Source of the DNA: Sodiomyces alkalinus F11
Lineage: Eukaryota; Ascomycota; Sordariomycetes; Glomerellales; Plectosphaerellaceae
Reading direction: 5' to 3'
Assembly (NCBI RefSeq): GCF_003711515.1
Contig: NW_021167082.1
Location: 590,923-654,922 of the forward strand
Length of the DNA: 64,000 nt
The position numbers were made by a program, and so were the translations under genes. Below the pieces are notes generated by a model that saw only the letters and a list, made by a program, of their open reading frames with translations, did no database searches and was not told the DNA's origin. Within the stretch, counting starts at the first letter, position 1, and each line of letters opens with the position of its first letter. Below, piece by piece: positions 1-10,297 of the stretch.

Positions 1-1117
1 TTTGCCTCCTCCGGTTCGCAACTGCTCCGCCGCCCAGGCCAACAATGCGTCCTTCTCGGCCGCGCTCATGGCCGTCACCGCGCTGTGCGCGAACCCAGAG
101 TGCGCCGACGGGCTGCTGCCGGCTGCTGCTGCTGCTCCGTCGCCTCCTCCCTTGGGATTATTACCGGCGGCCAGCTCGGCCCTGTCGCTGTCGCCGCCTT
201 GTGACGGGTAGACGTTGGCGCTGGCGCGTCTCCGGCGCCACCAGAGGAAGGCGAGGCCGGCTAGGAGGGCTACGACGCCGAGGGTTGCGCCGACGGCTAT
301 TCCGGCAGCGGCGCCTGCGGTGAGGCCTTCCGAAGAGGAGGAGGAAGGGGAGGACGAGGGGGTGGAGGAGGTGGAGGGTTCGTCGACTGGGGCGGTTGGG
401 ATTGGGGTGGTGGAGGCGCTGGTGGAGTCTGAGGTTGGTACAGCGTCCGATGATGTCGCTGCGCTTACATCGGTTGAGGAGCTTGGTGTTGGTGATGAGA
501 CTAGTGAGGAGGTTTCCTGGATGAAAAAGGGGTCAGTCTCATTCCAACACGTATCTACCATGGCAAAAAAAAAGGGACAAAAAAAAGGGGCAAAAAAGGC
601 CACTTACCCCGGCATAGATGGTAGACCACGCGCCATCATTCACATCCCTCGCGCTCGAGAAGATCCAATGCTGGGCCGGATGCTCGGCGTCCGACGTCTC
701 CCCCTCAATCCGATCATTCAAGAACAAGTTGGACCCCGGGTGCACGTCGAGCACGGTATCGGTCCCGTTGGCGAGGTTGGAGATCTTGTAGCCGCCGTCG
801 CCCCAGTCCTCGATGTACCACTTGTGCGAGTCGTGGAGCGAGGCGCGCTGGAGGCAGGCCACGGTGCGGGAGGAGGCCACCTCGTCCGGGTCGTGGCAGG
901 CGGCGAGGTGGTTCCCGACGCCGGAGCTGCTGAGGCGCATGATGTAGCGGCCCGGCTCGTCGTCGACGGGCTGCATCTGCCATCGCTGGTCGACGATGGG
1001 GAAGACGCGGAGGCCCCCGTTTGTGGTTTGCAGGGTGTGGGAGAGCCGGGTGCCGACTTCGTCTACCCGTTCTTCGGAGATGTGGTACCACACGTTTGGA
1101 TCGAACTCGGCTGGCAT
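1..1117 (-). CDS. Ricin-B-like beta-trefoil lectin protein with single membrane span, 3' partial
   Basis: Two exons are visible, 1117..608 and 516..1 (intron 607..517, GTAAGT to CAG, phase 0); no stop appears before the window edge, so the C-terminus is missing. The N-terminal ~170 residues begin MPAEFDPN and carry beta-trefoil (ricin B lectin-like) features: WYHIS near the start, an RWQMQP block and an HWIFS block near the end of the exon. Exon 2 encodes a long Ser/Thr/Pro-rich stalk, a hydrophobic span rich in Gly/Ala/Val/Leu (LAFLWW) followed by four Arg, and an Ala/Gly-rich cytoplasmic tail. There is no N-terminal signal peptide, so the lectin part could reach the surface by a signal-anchor mechanism or face the cytosol. 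It presumably binds carbohydrate; ligand unknown. The ATG is the first in frame. The fold assignment is by pattern, not by alignment. Confidence 0.75.
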
Positions 1118-2916
1118 GATGAATGTGCCGATGGTGAGTGCTGGGTGAGTGGGTGAAGTTTGGGTCGGGAGACCTAGGTAGCTGCTAGAACGGCAGCAGT
1201 GGGCGAAAGAAAGTAATTAATTGTTCTTTCCACGGCGAATGTCCGTCCCGTCGTAGACCTCTGCTCTTCCTCAGATGCTGATCTTCCTTGCACACCTCAG
1301 TTGGCCCCAGGTGGTAGTGATTAGAACGGATAGATAGATACCCGTCTGTCAAACCGCCGTCGTGGTCTCGTTGTCGTGATAGCCAACCAACCCCGTTCTC
1401 AAGTGTCGACGACTTTTTTGTCGAAAAAAAGAAGGAAAAGATCGGTGTCACAGCATGAATCTCAGAGGGGGGCAGGCAGTGAGTGCATTGCTCATCGGGC
1501 CCCAGCCAGGCCGATTTTGGCGGACGGGTTCCATCGCGGAAGAAACCGAAGTGGATATATGTAGCATCTCTGGGCGTGGCTCTGGCGGTGTTCCAGAGCG
1601 GCAGTGTCTCCTTAGTCGGCGATGGTCCCCCCGCGGCGACCCCCCTGTCCGAAGGATCCGCCATGCTGAAACCGAACAGGGGGACACCTGGTGCCGGTCA
1701 GTTCTCTGGTGGGTTTCGACGGTTGATTGGGTTCTCATTGGCTCACTTTACGGGCTTTGGTAGGTATCTGTGCCTACTGAAGTGGAAGGATGGTCGTGAC
1801 ACGCGAAGCTTGAGCACTCTCCTCCACTCGTCTGGTGGTCTGGTGGTCTGGTGGGATAACTGGTCCTTTGCTGGTCGATGAGCGACGCAAGAGACGCCAA
1901 ATTCGACGCCAAGGTATCCTTCGAATTAATCATTAGCCCTCGCCCGTTTCACTCACGCATTCTGCGAATAAGAGCTTTCAGCCCTGGCGGCTATCAACCC
2001 CCCCCCCACCCCTTACATACTCCGCGGTCATTCGTTCCCCAATGCTTTGCAGCATGTTCCCGAATCCCGACAAGCTGACCATATCCGTTCCCTCGAATCG
2101 TTCCACGTCTTTGGTTAGCCAGTTGACTATCCCACATCCCACATCCCACATCTTACCATCCCAAGAATCATCCCATCAACAAGCATTTCCTGCATAATTT
2201 TCTGCTTCCTGCTGTCCACCCAACCCAGGCTTAAGACAGTCTTAGACACGAGTCTGAACTGGCCAATCCCGCACCGTCGCCGCGGCAGACGTGAAGCCTA
2301 TGCGCAGGGTCAGGGGCACACTTGGAATTATGAGGTTGCATTTGCTGAACAAAGCGGCGCTTGGACCCAGATATTATCCGTATCCGCCCCTAGGACGTGG
2401 ACCCGTCCGACGCTCCCGTCGCCTAGTGCTGACGCTCTTGAGCTGGGCATTAGGCATCAGATTAGCCTGGGGGAGAGGACGCCGTTTAGAATCGGGCTCC
2501 CCTTTCCCAATACCGTAATTGCTTCTGTAAGTGCACTTCTGTTGAATTGACGGGCGTGTGATCCGGCCGGAGCAGAGATTCAATGGATGTATGATTGTAT
2601 TCGACACACAAAGGAAAGGAAAAACAGGAAGGTGTGGGTGTTCTAAATACATCTACCCCTTTTCACGCGAGGAATGTGGGGCTAGTAACAGCCAATAGAA
2701 ACACATAAAACCATCTCACGTGTTTTCAGTGCGACAACAACTTCGTAGACCCTTGTCCTTAACCCCGGCAGCCGTAAGGCTGCCCCGACCGACTCTCCGG
2801 TCAAAACTCCCCGGACAGACGTCGGCGAAGGGAAGAACAAAAAAAAAAGAAGAAAACTAAAATTAACTAAAATAAAATTGAAAAAGAAAAAGAACAAACA
2901 ACAGCAAAAAGAATGG
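1118..2916. other. Intergenic, no gene seen
   Basis: Upstream region of the lectin gene up to the tRNA-His. ORFs on both strands are short, use non-ATG starts or lack recognisable protein character. A C9 run lies near 2001. The stretch next to the tRNA 3' end (2820-2916) is A-rich on this strand, that is T-rich on the tRNA strand, suitable for RNA polymerase III termination. Confidence 0.6.
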
Positions 2917-3002
2917 TGCCCACATTCAGAATTGAACTGAAGTCTTGACGGATTTACAGTGTTCGACCACAACGTCATGTTCTACCACTAAACTATATGG
3001 GC
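2917..3002 (-). tRNA. tRNA-His (GTG) with 15-nt intron
   Basis: The minus strand folds into a complete cloverleaf. The acceptor stem pairs GCCCATA with TGTGGGC (one G-U). The D arm pairs GTTT with GAAC around loop AGTGGTA. The anticodon stem pairs TGACG with CGTCA, with loop TTGTGG and anticodon GTG. The T arm pairs TTCAG with CTGAA around loop TTCAATT, and the discriminator base is A. A 15-nt insertion after position 37 matches the canonical place of nuclear tRNA introns. The mature length is 71 nt. Decoding is CAC/CAU; eukaryotic tRNA-His receives an extra G-1 after transcription, and the genome happens to have G at 3003. T-rich sequence follows on the gene's strand. Confidence 0.93.
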
Positions 3003-3808
3003 CTCCTCGTTTCCGGTTGATGGTATAGCATTCGGAAGATGCTATCAAGGACTCCATTTCCGGTGGGACTTCTTTTTACGTCAGGGGGAACGAAAGTGAA
3101 GACGCGATAAAACACGCCGTCTCGTGTCTGCTCCATGGCTTCAGCATCTAGGTCTATGTGCACCGTACGACGTATAAGAGGCGCGATACGAGGGACGGGC
3201 GACCCTAAGTCACTACTCGATATCTTCAACCTCAAACTTTCATTGATTTGAACCGGGCTTGTGAAATAGCCCCGTCTTACCGCTGAGACTGTGGGCGTAG
3301 AAAGAGACGCGTTGAAAAAATGGCTGGTTTACCTTAAGGTATGCGAAGAGACTGCGTACAGGAAACCATCGAGTACGGTAGATGCATGAGAGCATCAATT
3401 GGAGCTGCGATAACGGTCCGTACAGGACCGCGGATATTCATGCCTTAGGTAAGGTACCTTACCTTGGACACATGTTATCGAAGAAGTGCACTGCTTCGTT
3501 ACTGCTCTGTCTGTGCCTACGCAAAGTGACCATGACTACTGTGTACGACCCTACCCAGTATCGAGTACCGAGTACCGGTGCAGGTGTTGATGACGAGCTC
3601 GTTGACGTCACCCCCGCGAGTAAGGCACATTTGATTCTCTGCGTGTACCTCACCTTAGCAGTCTACAAGTAATTATGATATCTCTTTCCCACTCTTCACT
3701 TGATATCCCGCCCGGATCGCAAATCTCCCTCCAATCTCAAATCACAACCGGCTATCCAACGCCCAAATTCAGCAAACGCAAGGGATCCCGTACATTGAAA
3801 CATTCATC
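3003..3808. other. Intergenic with a tRNA-like relic
   Basis: No protein gene. At 3244-3290 on the minus strand there is an A-box-like D arm (GTCT...AGAC) and a perfect B-box-like GGTTCAAATC about 30 nt later, but no T-stem partner or acceptor pairing (see findings). Around 3445-3470 there is a palindromic AGGTACCTTACC motif of the kind repeated in other intergenic regions of this window. Confidence 0.5.
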
Positions 3809-4190
3809 ATGGCTGATCAAATCAACGCCCACACCGACCAGCAGCAGCAGCAGCAGCAGCACGAACCAGGTCTGATGGCCGGACACGCCGAATACCTGAA
3901 GGGTGTGGCCGAGGTACGGCAATTGCCTACTTCCCATACGTGACGCCTACTCAACTGACCAACTGACCACCCCTCCACAGAGCGGCATCGGAACCATCAC
4001 GGGCTCGCAGGCCTGGTCTTCTTCGGGCGAACAGGACAAAGTCCACGCCACTTCGAACTTGAGAGCCGCCGCCGAGGCACGCGACCCCGCCAAGCAGGGC
4101 TACGGCAAGGTTGAGGAGATTGCCGGCCGGGTTCTTGGATGCGAGGGGATGAAGAAGGAGGGCATTGCTAGTGCGCGGAAGGGGCAGTAA
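3809..4190 (+). CDS. CsbD/Hmp1-like small protein (cruciform DNA-binding family)
   Basis: Exons 3809..3913 and 3981..4190 (intron 67 bp, GTACGG to CAG) give 104 residues. The N-terminus contains a run of seven or so Gln encoded by a CAG repeat. The body has the family pattern: AEYLKG near residue 28, GSQAWSSSGEQDK, RDPAKQGYGKVEEIAG and GCEGMKKEG near the end. Fungal members are usually annotated as CsbD-like stress proteins or as 'mismatched base pair and cruciform DNA recognition protein' (Hmp1 type), soluble and small. The family match is by motif. The function is family knowledge only, and CsbD biochemistry is poorly defined. The start is the first ATG with a good fungal context, and the polyQ follows it directly. 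The downstream neighbour is convergent. Confidence 0.8.
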
Positions 4191-4540
4191 GGGTGGGCCA
4201 TATTTAACATGTGCCCTGTGCCCTCTGCTGTCGTCGGTTGGCTTGTTGTCCGCCGGCCGGCGAATGCGTCTGTAGTACTTACCGTACGATGTTGGGCGAG
4301 AAAAATTACCGTGTACAACACCTGTGGGATTTGTCTTTATATCACGATACGAATGAACGGATGACGAGGGAGGCAAATTCAGACGATGGACAGCTGAATT
4401 ATACGGACTAAAATCAATTTATTCCGGCACCTCTCTCTTTCTCCTTTTTTTCTTCCTTTTCTTTCGGCCCGTATTAAATTCCTGCACGGAAAATAAAATA
4501 ATCAGCTGTATATACCACCAAGAAGAAGTGGAAAAAGAAA
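4191..4540. other. Convergent 3' flanks, nothing else seen
   Basis: Shared 3' region of the Hmp1-like gene (+) and the DJ-1 family gene (-). It contains pyrimidine-rich stretches near 4430-4465 and AAATAAAATAAT around 4491, and no ORF of interest. Confidence 0.5.
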
Positions 4541-5318
4541 TCAGGGGTAACTCATACCTAGCGCCTTCGCAATAGCCACACCCACTTCCTTGGAGGAAGC
4601 CGGGTTCTGACCCGTGATGACGTTCCCAGACACAACAACCTTCTCCCCCATGGGCCCCTCATCCGACTTGACAAAGTGCCCGCCGCTCACCTCAGCAAGC
4701 CGATCCTCGAGCGAAAAGTCCATCTCGCCGTCAAACTTGAACATCTTCTCAGCCTCGTCGGAGAACCCGGTGACCTCACGCCCCCGGAGCAGCGGCGTCT
4801 TCCCGTCGGCGCCGCGCGCGTTGAGAAGCGCCGCGGGGCCGTGGCACACCGCGCTGATGACCTTGCCCTGGGCGGCGAAGTCCTGGACCAGCCGGAGCGA
4901 GTCCTCGTCGCCGACCAGGTCGAACATGGGGCCGTGGCCGCCGGGGAAGAAGACGGCGTCGAACTCGGAGGCGCGGCCGGCCAGGCTCGAGAGCGGCACC
5001 GTCTGCTCCCAGTCCTGCTTGTGGTTTTCGAAGAAGGCCTTGCAGACTGGGTCGGAGGAGAACATCTCCACCGAGGACGGGTCGAGCGGGGCGACGCCGC
5101 CTTTGGGCGAGGCGAAGGTCAGGTCTGCTTTGCCGTGGAGGACTTCATGGGGATGGGCGAGCTCGGGCTGCGGGAGGTTTTGCGTGTTAGTAAAGGTTAT
5201 AGTAGACAGATGTCCCGGGGAGCGTACATACCAGATACCAGCCGATCTTCTTGCCCGACTTGGGGACAGCGTCGACTGAGGTGAGGACGACGAGAATCTT
5301 GGGCTTTGAGGACGCCAT
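4541..5318 (-). CDS. DJ-1/PfpI family protein, Hsp31-like (glyoxalase III type)
   Basis: Exons 5318..5232 and 5167..4541 (intron 64 bp, GTATGT to CAG) give 237 residues, the length of yeast Hsp31. Exon 1 encodes MASSKPKILVVLTSV, the first beta strand. The nucleophile elbow AVCHGPAAL holds the reactive Cys, and FFPGGHGPMFD is the conserved Gly-rich turn. The family converts methylglyoxal to lactate without glutathione and acts as a stress chaperone in the cytosol; the acid residue is probably in the early PELAHPHE segment. One oddity: the last codons read G-MSYP-stop, and the G|GTATGAG there resembles a splice donor, so the true C-terminus could differ by a few residues. It is divergent from TAF6. 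Confidence 0.9.
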
Positions 5319-6138
5319 GGTTTTTGAGGCGTTGTCGTGTGTTGTGGGTGCTCTTGTGAGTGGACAATGGGATGGAATGAAACTGGATTATATAAGATGA
5401 GACTGGCGTTTTTGACTACCCTGTACTCGGCATTTGCGACTCGATTCTCAAGCTTAAGCTGGGATCGATCCCAGACGGCTGGGTTGGTCATGATGCTATA
5501 TACCAAGAAGTACCTGTTTGGCCCACCGCATCATTGCCCGCGGACGGGAGGGGCGACCGTGAGGGGTGAACGTCATCATTATTCAGCGCTCACCCCATCA
5601 ACAGGTCCAGTTCTTTCCTCACTAGGGGGGTGCGCCTGCCTCTTGTGTTGCCGATGCTACTGCGTCTCCCCGGCAGCTCTACTACCTGAGGTACCTCTGT
5701 AAATAATGACGCGTAAATGCTCACACCTTATGTCAGGTCGTTGTACTGGATTTAGAAGTGAGACGCCAGATGGCGGGGTGGGAGGTCGAGGAGATACTTT
5801 TCCGAGGAAGGATTGCACAGTGATTGTCGTTGGCTGTGGCTAAGGTAGGTACCTAAGTTACTGCACAGCCCTGGGCCGTGGCTTGTGAAACCTTTATTAG
5901 CGACTCCGTACCTGCTTGGTACCTAGGTACATACACTACTGTACCTCGTACTTCAGCAACCATCTTCTGTAGCTTCAGGCTTCAGCCTCGCAATCCGTCT
6001 TCCACCTCCTTTATTCCACCTCAACATCTCTGTCAGAACACTCACCAAGCTCCAGCGCAATTGGCATCTAAATCCACCACCGGGTCTCAACCGGACTGCA
6101 CCTAGCCACTGCCGACTACCGCCGTCAAACCGCCTACC
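5319..6138. promoter_or_regulatory. Divergent promoter region of the DJ-1 family gene and TAF6
   Basis: About 820 bp between two start codons pointing away from each other. It contains several TAGGTACC-type palindromes (near 5845-5856 and 5921-5933) and pyrimidine-rich sequence just before the TAF6 ATG. No coding potential with an ATG start and protein-like composition was seen. Confidence 0.5.
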
Positions 6139-7632
6139 ATGGCAACGCAACCACCGCAAGCGCAGCAGCCTCAACAGGCACGACCCCAACAAGCCCAGAA
6201 CCCGCCCGAGACGAAACTGCTCTGGAACCCCGACAACGTCAAGGACGTAGCCGAATCGGTCGGCATCTCCGTCCTGGGCGACGACGCCCTGCGCGTCCTG
6301 ACCCAGGACGCCGAGTACCGCATCGGCCAAGTCGTCGTCGAGGCCCTCCGCTTCATGCGCGCCGCCCGCCGCACCACCCTCCTCATCGCCGACCTCTCCC
6401 AAGCCCTGCGCGTGCTCGACGTCGAACCCCTCTACGGCTACGACTCCACCCGGCCCCTGCGCTACGGCGAGGCCAGCCTGGGCCCCGGCCAGCCCCTCTT
6501 CTACATCGAGGACGAGGAGGTCGACTTTGAGAAGCTCATCAACGCGCCCCTGCCCCGCGTGCCCCGCGACATGAACTTCACCGCCCACTGGCTCGCCGTC
6601 GAGGGCGTCCAGCCCGCCATCCCCCAGAACCCGTCCACCTCCTCTTCCTCGGGCCCCGATGCCTCTGGCCGTTCTCACGACCATCTCCTGCCCAAAGGTC
6701 CCGGCGCCAACCCGGCCGCCGCCGCCCTGGCCGGTCTCGACAACGTCACCGTCCGCCCGGCCGTCAAGCACGTCGTCTCGAACGAGCTCGTCCTCTATTT
6801 CGACAAGGTCCAGGAGGCCCTGATGGAAGATAACCCGGACGAAGAAGTCGTCCGCCTCCGCCACGCCGCCCTCGACTCCGTCCGCGCCGACCCGGGCCTG
6901 CACCAGCTCGTCCCCTACTTCGTCAACCTCATCTGCAACAACGTCACCCACCGCCTCGACGACACCTTCGTCCTCCTCCGCTCCATGGAGCTCGCCGAAG
7001 CCCTCGTCCGCAACCCGCACCTCTTCCTCGACCCGTACGCCAACGCCCTCGCCGCCCCCGTCCTGACCTGCCTCCTCTCCCGCCGCGTGGGCTCCGACGA
7101 CGACCCCGACGCCCCGCGCGACCAGTACCTCCTCCGCGAGTTCTCCGCCTCGCTCCTCGGCCTCATCGCCCGCCGCTACGCCGCCTCCAACCACCTGCTG
7201 CGCCCCAAGCTGGTGCGCACCTGCCTCAAGTACTTCATGGACCCGGACAAACCGCCCGCCAGCCACTTCGGCGCCATCACCGGCCTCGCTGCCGCCGGTG
7301 GTCCCGAGGCCGTCCGCATTCTCGTCGTCAAGTACCTGCGCCCTTATAGCGACGAGATCCTCCAGCGCGTGCGCGACAGGAACGAGGCCAATGGCTTGCA
7401 TTTCGAGGCACTCACCGGTGCCATTGTCAAGGCCATCGCCGCTATCGCCGAGGAGGAAGGCTCGTCGTCTGAGAAGACCAAGAGCCCTGGCCCTGTCAAT
7501 GGTGAAGGTATAACCGCCGCGGATCGTGCCCAGCTGGTCGAGTTTATCGGTCCCATTCTCGGCACTCGGATCGCCCAGCTCGGTAACAAGAGGTTGGTCG
7601 AACAAGTCCTCGATGTGCGGAACATCCAGTGA
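6139..7632 (+). CDS. TAF6: TAF6, TFIID/SAGA histone-fold subunit
   Basis: A single exon of 497 residues. After a Gln/Pro/Ala-rich N-terminus, residues ~25-90 form the TAF6 histone fold ([17 protein letters not shown], then a helix with [12 protein letters not shown]), followed by the conserved linker [11 protein letters not shown] and [10 protein letters not shown]. The C-terminal half (from ~200) is the TAF6C HEAT-repeat domain, including [13 protein letters not shown] and [13 protein letters not shown]6 pairs with TAF9 in the histone-fold core of TFIID and is shared with SAGA in fungi, acting in RNA polymerase II initiation in the nucleus. Length matches fungal orthologues. The ATG is in the context ACCATGG. 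No intron is needed. The unrelated ORF on the opposite strand is a codon-bias shadow. Confidence 0.96.
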   Translation: MATQPPQAQQPQQARPQQAQNPPETKLLWNPDNVKDVAESVGISVLGDDALRVLTQDAEYRIGQVVVEALRFMRAARRTTLLIADLSQALRVLDVEPLYGYDSTRPLRYGEASLGPGQPLFYIEDEEVDFEKLINAPLPRVPRDMNFTAHWLAVEGVQPAIPQNPSTSSSSGPDASGRSHDHLLPKGPGANPAAAALAGLDNVTVRPAVKHVVSNELVLYFDKVQEALMEDNPDEEVVRLRHAALDSVRADPGLHQLVPYFVNLICNNVTHRLDDTFVLLRSMELAEALVRNPHLFLDPYANALAAPVLTCLLSRRVGSDDDPDAPRDQYLLREFSASLLGLIARRYAASNHLLRPKLVRTCLKYFMDPDKPPASHFGAITGLAAAGGPEAVRILVVKYLRPYSDEILQRVRDRNEANGLHFEALTGAIVKAIAAIAEEEGSSSEKTKSPGPVNGEGITAADRAQLVEFIGPILGTRIAQLGNKRLVEQVLDVRNIQ

Positions 7633-8131
7633 GACGGGGGTTTTTCCTTTATCTTTTTACGTCTGTTTCATCTCTGTTGCATCGTTGGTATGATTTTATT
7701 TCCTCCATCAGAGAGGTGTACCGGTAGCGTTCTTATGTAATACCCGGGCTGGGACATGGGAACAAAGCGGGCGTTGATGGCGTTTTGACGTAAAAGAGAC
7801 AAATCACCAGAAACGAGCACTGGTGGTGTCCCTGGCTATGGTGGGCGATTGGTTATTTGAAACAGGAAAATCTTTGTCTTCCACATCCACAAAAAGTACA
7901 CTTCTTTTTTTCCAGCCTCCTCCCACCTAATCCATATCATTCATACACACGGTCGACAAGTCATGACCGAGTCTGTCCACTCCTCCGTCCACCCTCCCTT
8001 CCCATGCCTCTAGGCAGATAGCCCTATTCCCATCCCGAATGCTGGCGTAAGGTCGAAGGAGGCACGAAAAAGTCCCATCTCTTCCCTTTCCCATTGTTCT
8101 TTTGTTGTTGGTTTTTTTGTTATTTTGATTT
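7633..8131. other. Convergent 3' flanks of TAF6 and SDH3
   Basis: Shared 3' untranslated sequence with T-rich stretches near 7640-7700 and 8095-8130. No gene seen. Confidence 0.5.
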
Positions 8132-8924
8132 TTACAGAGCAAAGCCGGCATACAGCCCCAGAACCAAGCTGGTGCCCCAGACAGCCCACCCCCACTTGAC
8201 GATCTGCTTCTTGGCGAAGCCGAAGGCGAGGTCGTACGAGAGGTGCCTGACGCCGTTGACGCAGTGGAAGGCGAACGGCCAGGCGACGAGGAACTTGATG
8301 CCGCCCTTGGCGACGGCAGGCAGGGCGGCGAAGGAGGCGGCGAGCGAGGCGCTCTCGACGTGCCACCCGAGCAGCGGCGAGACGAGGTAGACGGCGAAGT
8401 AGGCGTAGAAGGCGCCCGAGAGCGCGCCGCCCGTGAAGCGGTTCCAGATGGAGGCGCCGAACCAGGTCTGGTCGTAGCGGTAGGCCGTCAGGTGGGGGGC
8501 CACGGGGCGGTTGAGACGTTGCTGGGCGAGGAGGGAGTGGGCGTCTTCGGCGGTGATCTTGGAGGTTCCGACGGGGCTGTGATGGGAAAGATGGTGAGCG
8601 TTAGTTTTCGATTTTTTTTTTCTTTTCAATCAAAGCTGATTGACTTGTCTTTGTGTGCTCTCGGGACGATGTCATTGAGCCTCGTGTCGGGGGGGTAAAG
8701 GCAAGGGAAGAGAAAAAGGCTCGGCGTACCGGATCTGGGTGGTAGAGAGGCGCGAGGCCGCAAGCTTAGGGAGATGTTGGGTGAAGAAGCCCGACGGGTT
8801 CCCGGCGACGACTACATCGAGTAAACAGACAACACGTCAGTAGTCTAGGAGAGGAGAGGGCCATGTCGAGGAGGGAAAACGTACTTCGGCGCGCAGCCGA
8901 TACTCCCACCCGTTGCGCAATCAT
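8132..8924 (-). CDS. SDH3: Succinate dehydrogenase cytochrome b560 subunit (SdhC)
   Basis: Three exons: 8924..8885, 8811..8730 and 8576..8132, with introns of 73 and 153 bp, give 188 residues. The start MIAQRVG and the Arg/Ser-rich N-terminus (LAASRLSTTQIRPV) form a mitochondrial targeting sequence. The mature part begins near LAQQRLNRPVAPHLTAY, followed by the SdhC signature with WNRFTGG and three hydrophobic helices. HCVNGVRHLSYD contains the His expected to ligate haem b, and the preceding SIWNR region lines the quinone site. It anchors complex II in the inner mitochondrial membrane, moving electrons from succinate to ubiquinone. The tiny first exon is needed to reach an ATG and gives a protein of normal family length. 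Intron 1 uses a TAG acceptor. Confidence 0.94.
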
Positions 8925-10297
8925 GTTCGTCCTTTTCTTTTTTCTTTTTCCCCTGGTGTGTACAGGGAAGGAGTAAATAAAAAGAAAAGAAGAAGAAGAA
9001 AAGTTCAAACTCCTTCCAGTGGAACTCGATATGTGTTCCTAGCACCCGAATTCTTTTCGAGGTAATCGAGCTGGGTGACTGTTCGTTCGTTCGTTCGCTT
9101 GGCCTCGGTGAGGAAAGTTGCCGACGTCAAGCTTCATTCCATGCATCACCACCACACTTGGGGCCGCTCGGAACGGGGAATATTCGATATTCCCCTCGGT
9201 TCCTCGGTTTCCCTTGACCAATCACCAAGCAGCTGATCCTAATCGTCCATGACACGCACGAGGAAAACCACGTGATGTCTGTTGCATGGTGCACTGACCA
9301 TCTGAGCCTTGTCAAAGTCTTCCTCCCGCTCAATTACCTAAGCAGGTACCACGCTGTTTTCCTCCATCTGCTTTTTTTCTGTTCCTCTCTTTTCTTCCTT
9401 TCTATTTCTTCTTCTCATCAATGGCCGCTCACCACAGCAAAGCTAAACGGGCCCTTTCTGGACCTAATGAAACGAAAAAGCTGTCGGTATGTCCTTGGAC
9501 TGTGCAGTGGCCACAGAGAAAGATATGACCAATCGTCAAATTCGGATCCTTCGTTGATCTCGGCGTCCAGCTTTCTTCCTACTGGACTCCGTTTCTTTTC
9601 TGCGATCTACAACTCTTCATCTTCGACATGTCCATGTTAATTTACCAAGGAGCATGAGCTTAGATATAAACATGTCGGAATACCAAACTTGTCGTATCAT
9701 CGCAAGACCTTACGTTTACGTCGCCCCATATGCGTCTCTTGTGGCATCCTGCCCGCTACCTTATGCTTCTCTGTCCGTGTCGAACCCACGACCCCAACAG
9801 TCGAATATCAACAACATGCCACAATTCTACTCATTTCATTGTCAACTGTATCCATTAAACCTATCGTAGCAGTTCCCATGTACCCCATAGTCCAAGGGGT
9901 TTGGTTTCCTTTTTGTATGTGAAAGTGTTACATGCATAGTACAATCCCCCCAGAATCGCCCCCTTAAACACTTCCCGAGTCAACCCATGGCCCATGGTCC
10001 CCTCCCAGAACCCCGTGAACCCATGATAACTTTGACTTCAATACGGTGTAGGCAGCCTGGTATCCAAGATAGTCCCAAATAACGCCCTTTACCCGTACGC
10101 TATGCCCACCACTACCGTTGCCCCCTGGAAGGGAAAAGAAAGCAAATTAGAGAAAAGGATACGCTGGCCAGAATCCCACATCTCATCGATGACCACATCA
10201 TAACCGACAGGCGGTGCAGCATGGAGGCATGAGGGCATGGGTGACAACCAGCACGCAGTGCAGAGTCTACCAACCCCCTCTCCCCCTCCTCCCCCCA
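8925..10297. other. Intergenic, no gene seen
   Basis: About 1.4 kb between the SDH3 start and the KDM5 stop. It has pyrimidine-rich SDH3 upstream sequence, a GTTC tandem (TTCGTTCGTTCG near 9082) and a segment near 9770-9800 that looks like an isolated tRNA B box but does not fold. No protein-like ORF. Confidence 0.5.

Noticed and set aside
6139..7605. Long antisense ORF (550 codons) opposite TAF6
   Set aside because: Its composition (Gly/Val/Glu/Asp-rich, no motifs) is the expected mirror of GC-rich codon bias; TAF6 on the other strand has clear domain motifs.
9760..9810. tRNA-like TCGAACCCACGACC segment
   Set aside because: Resembles a T arm, but only a four-base stem forms and no acceptor or anticodon arm pairs.
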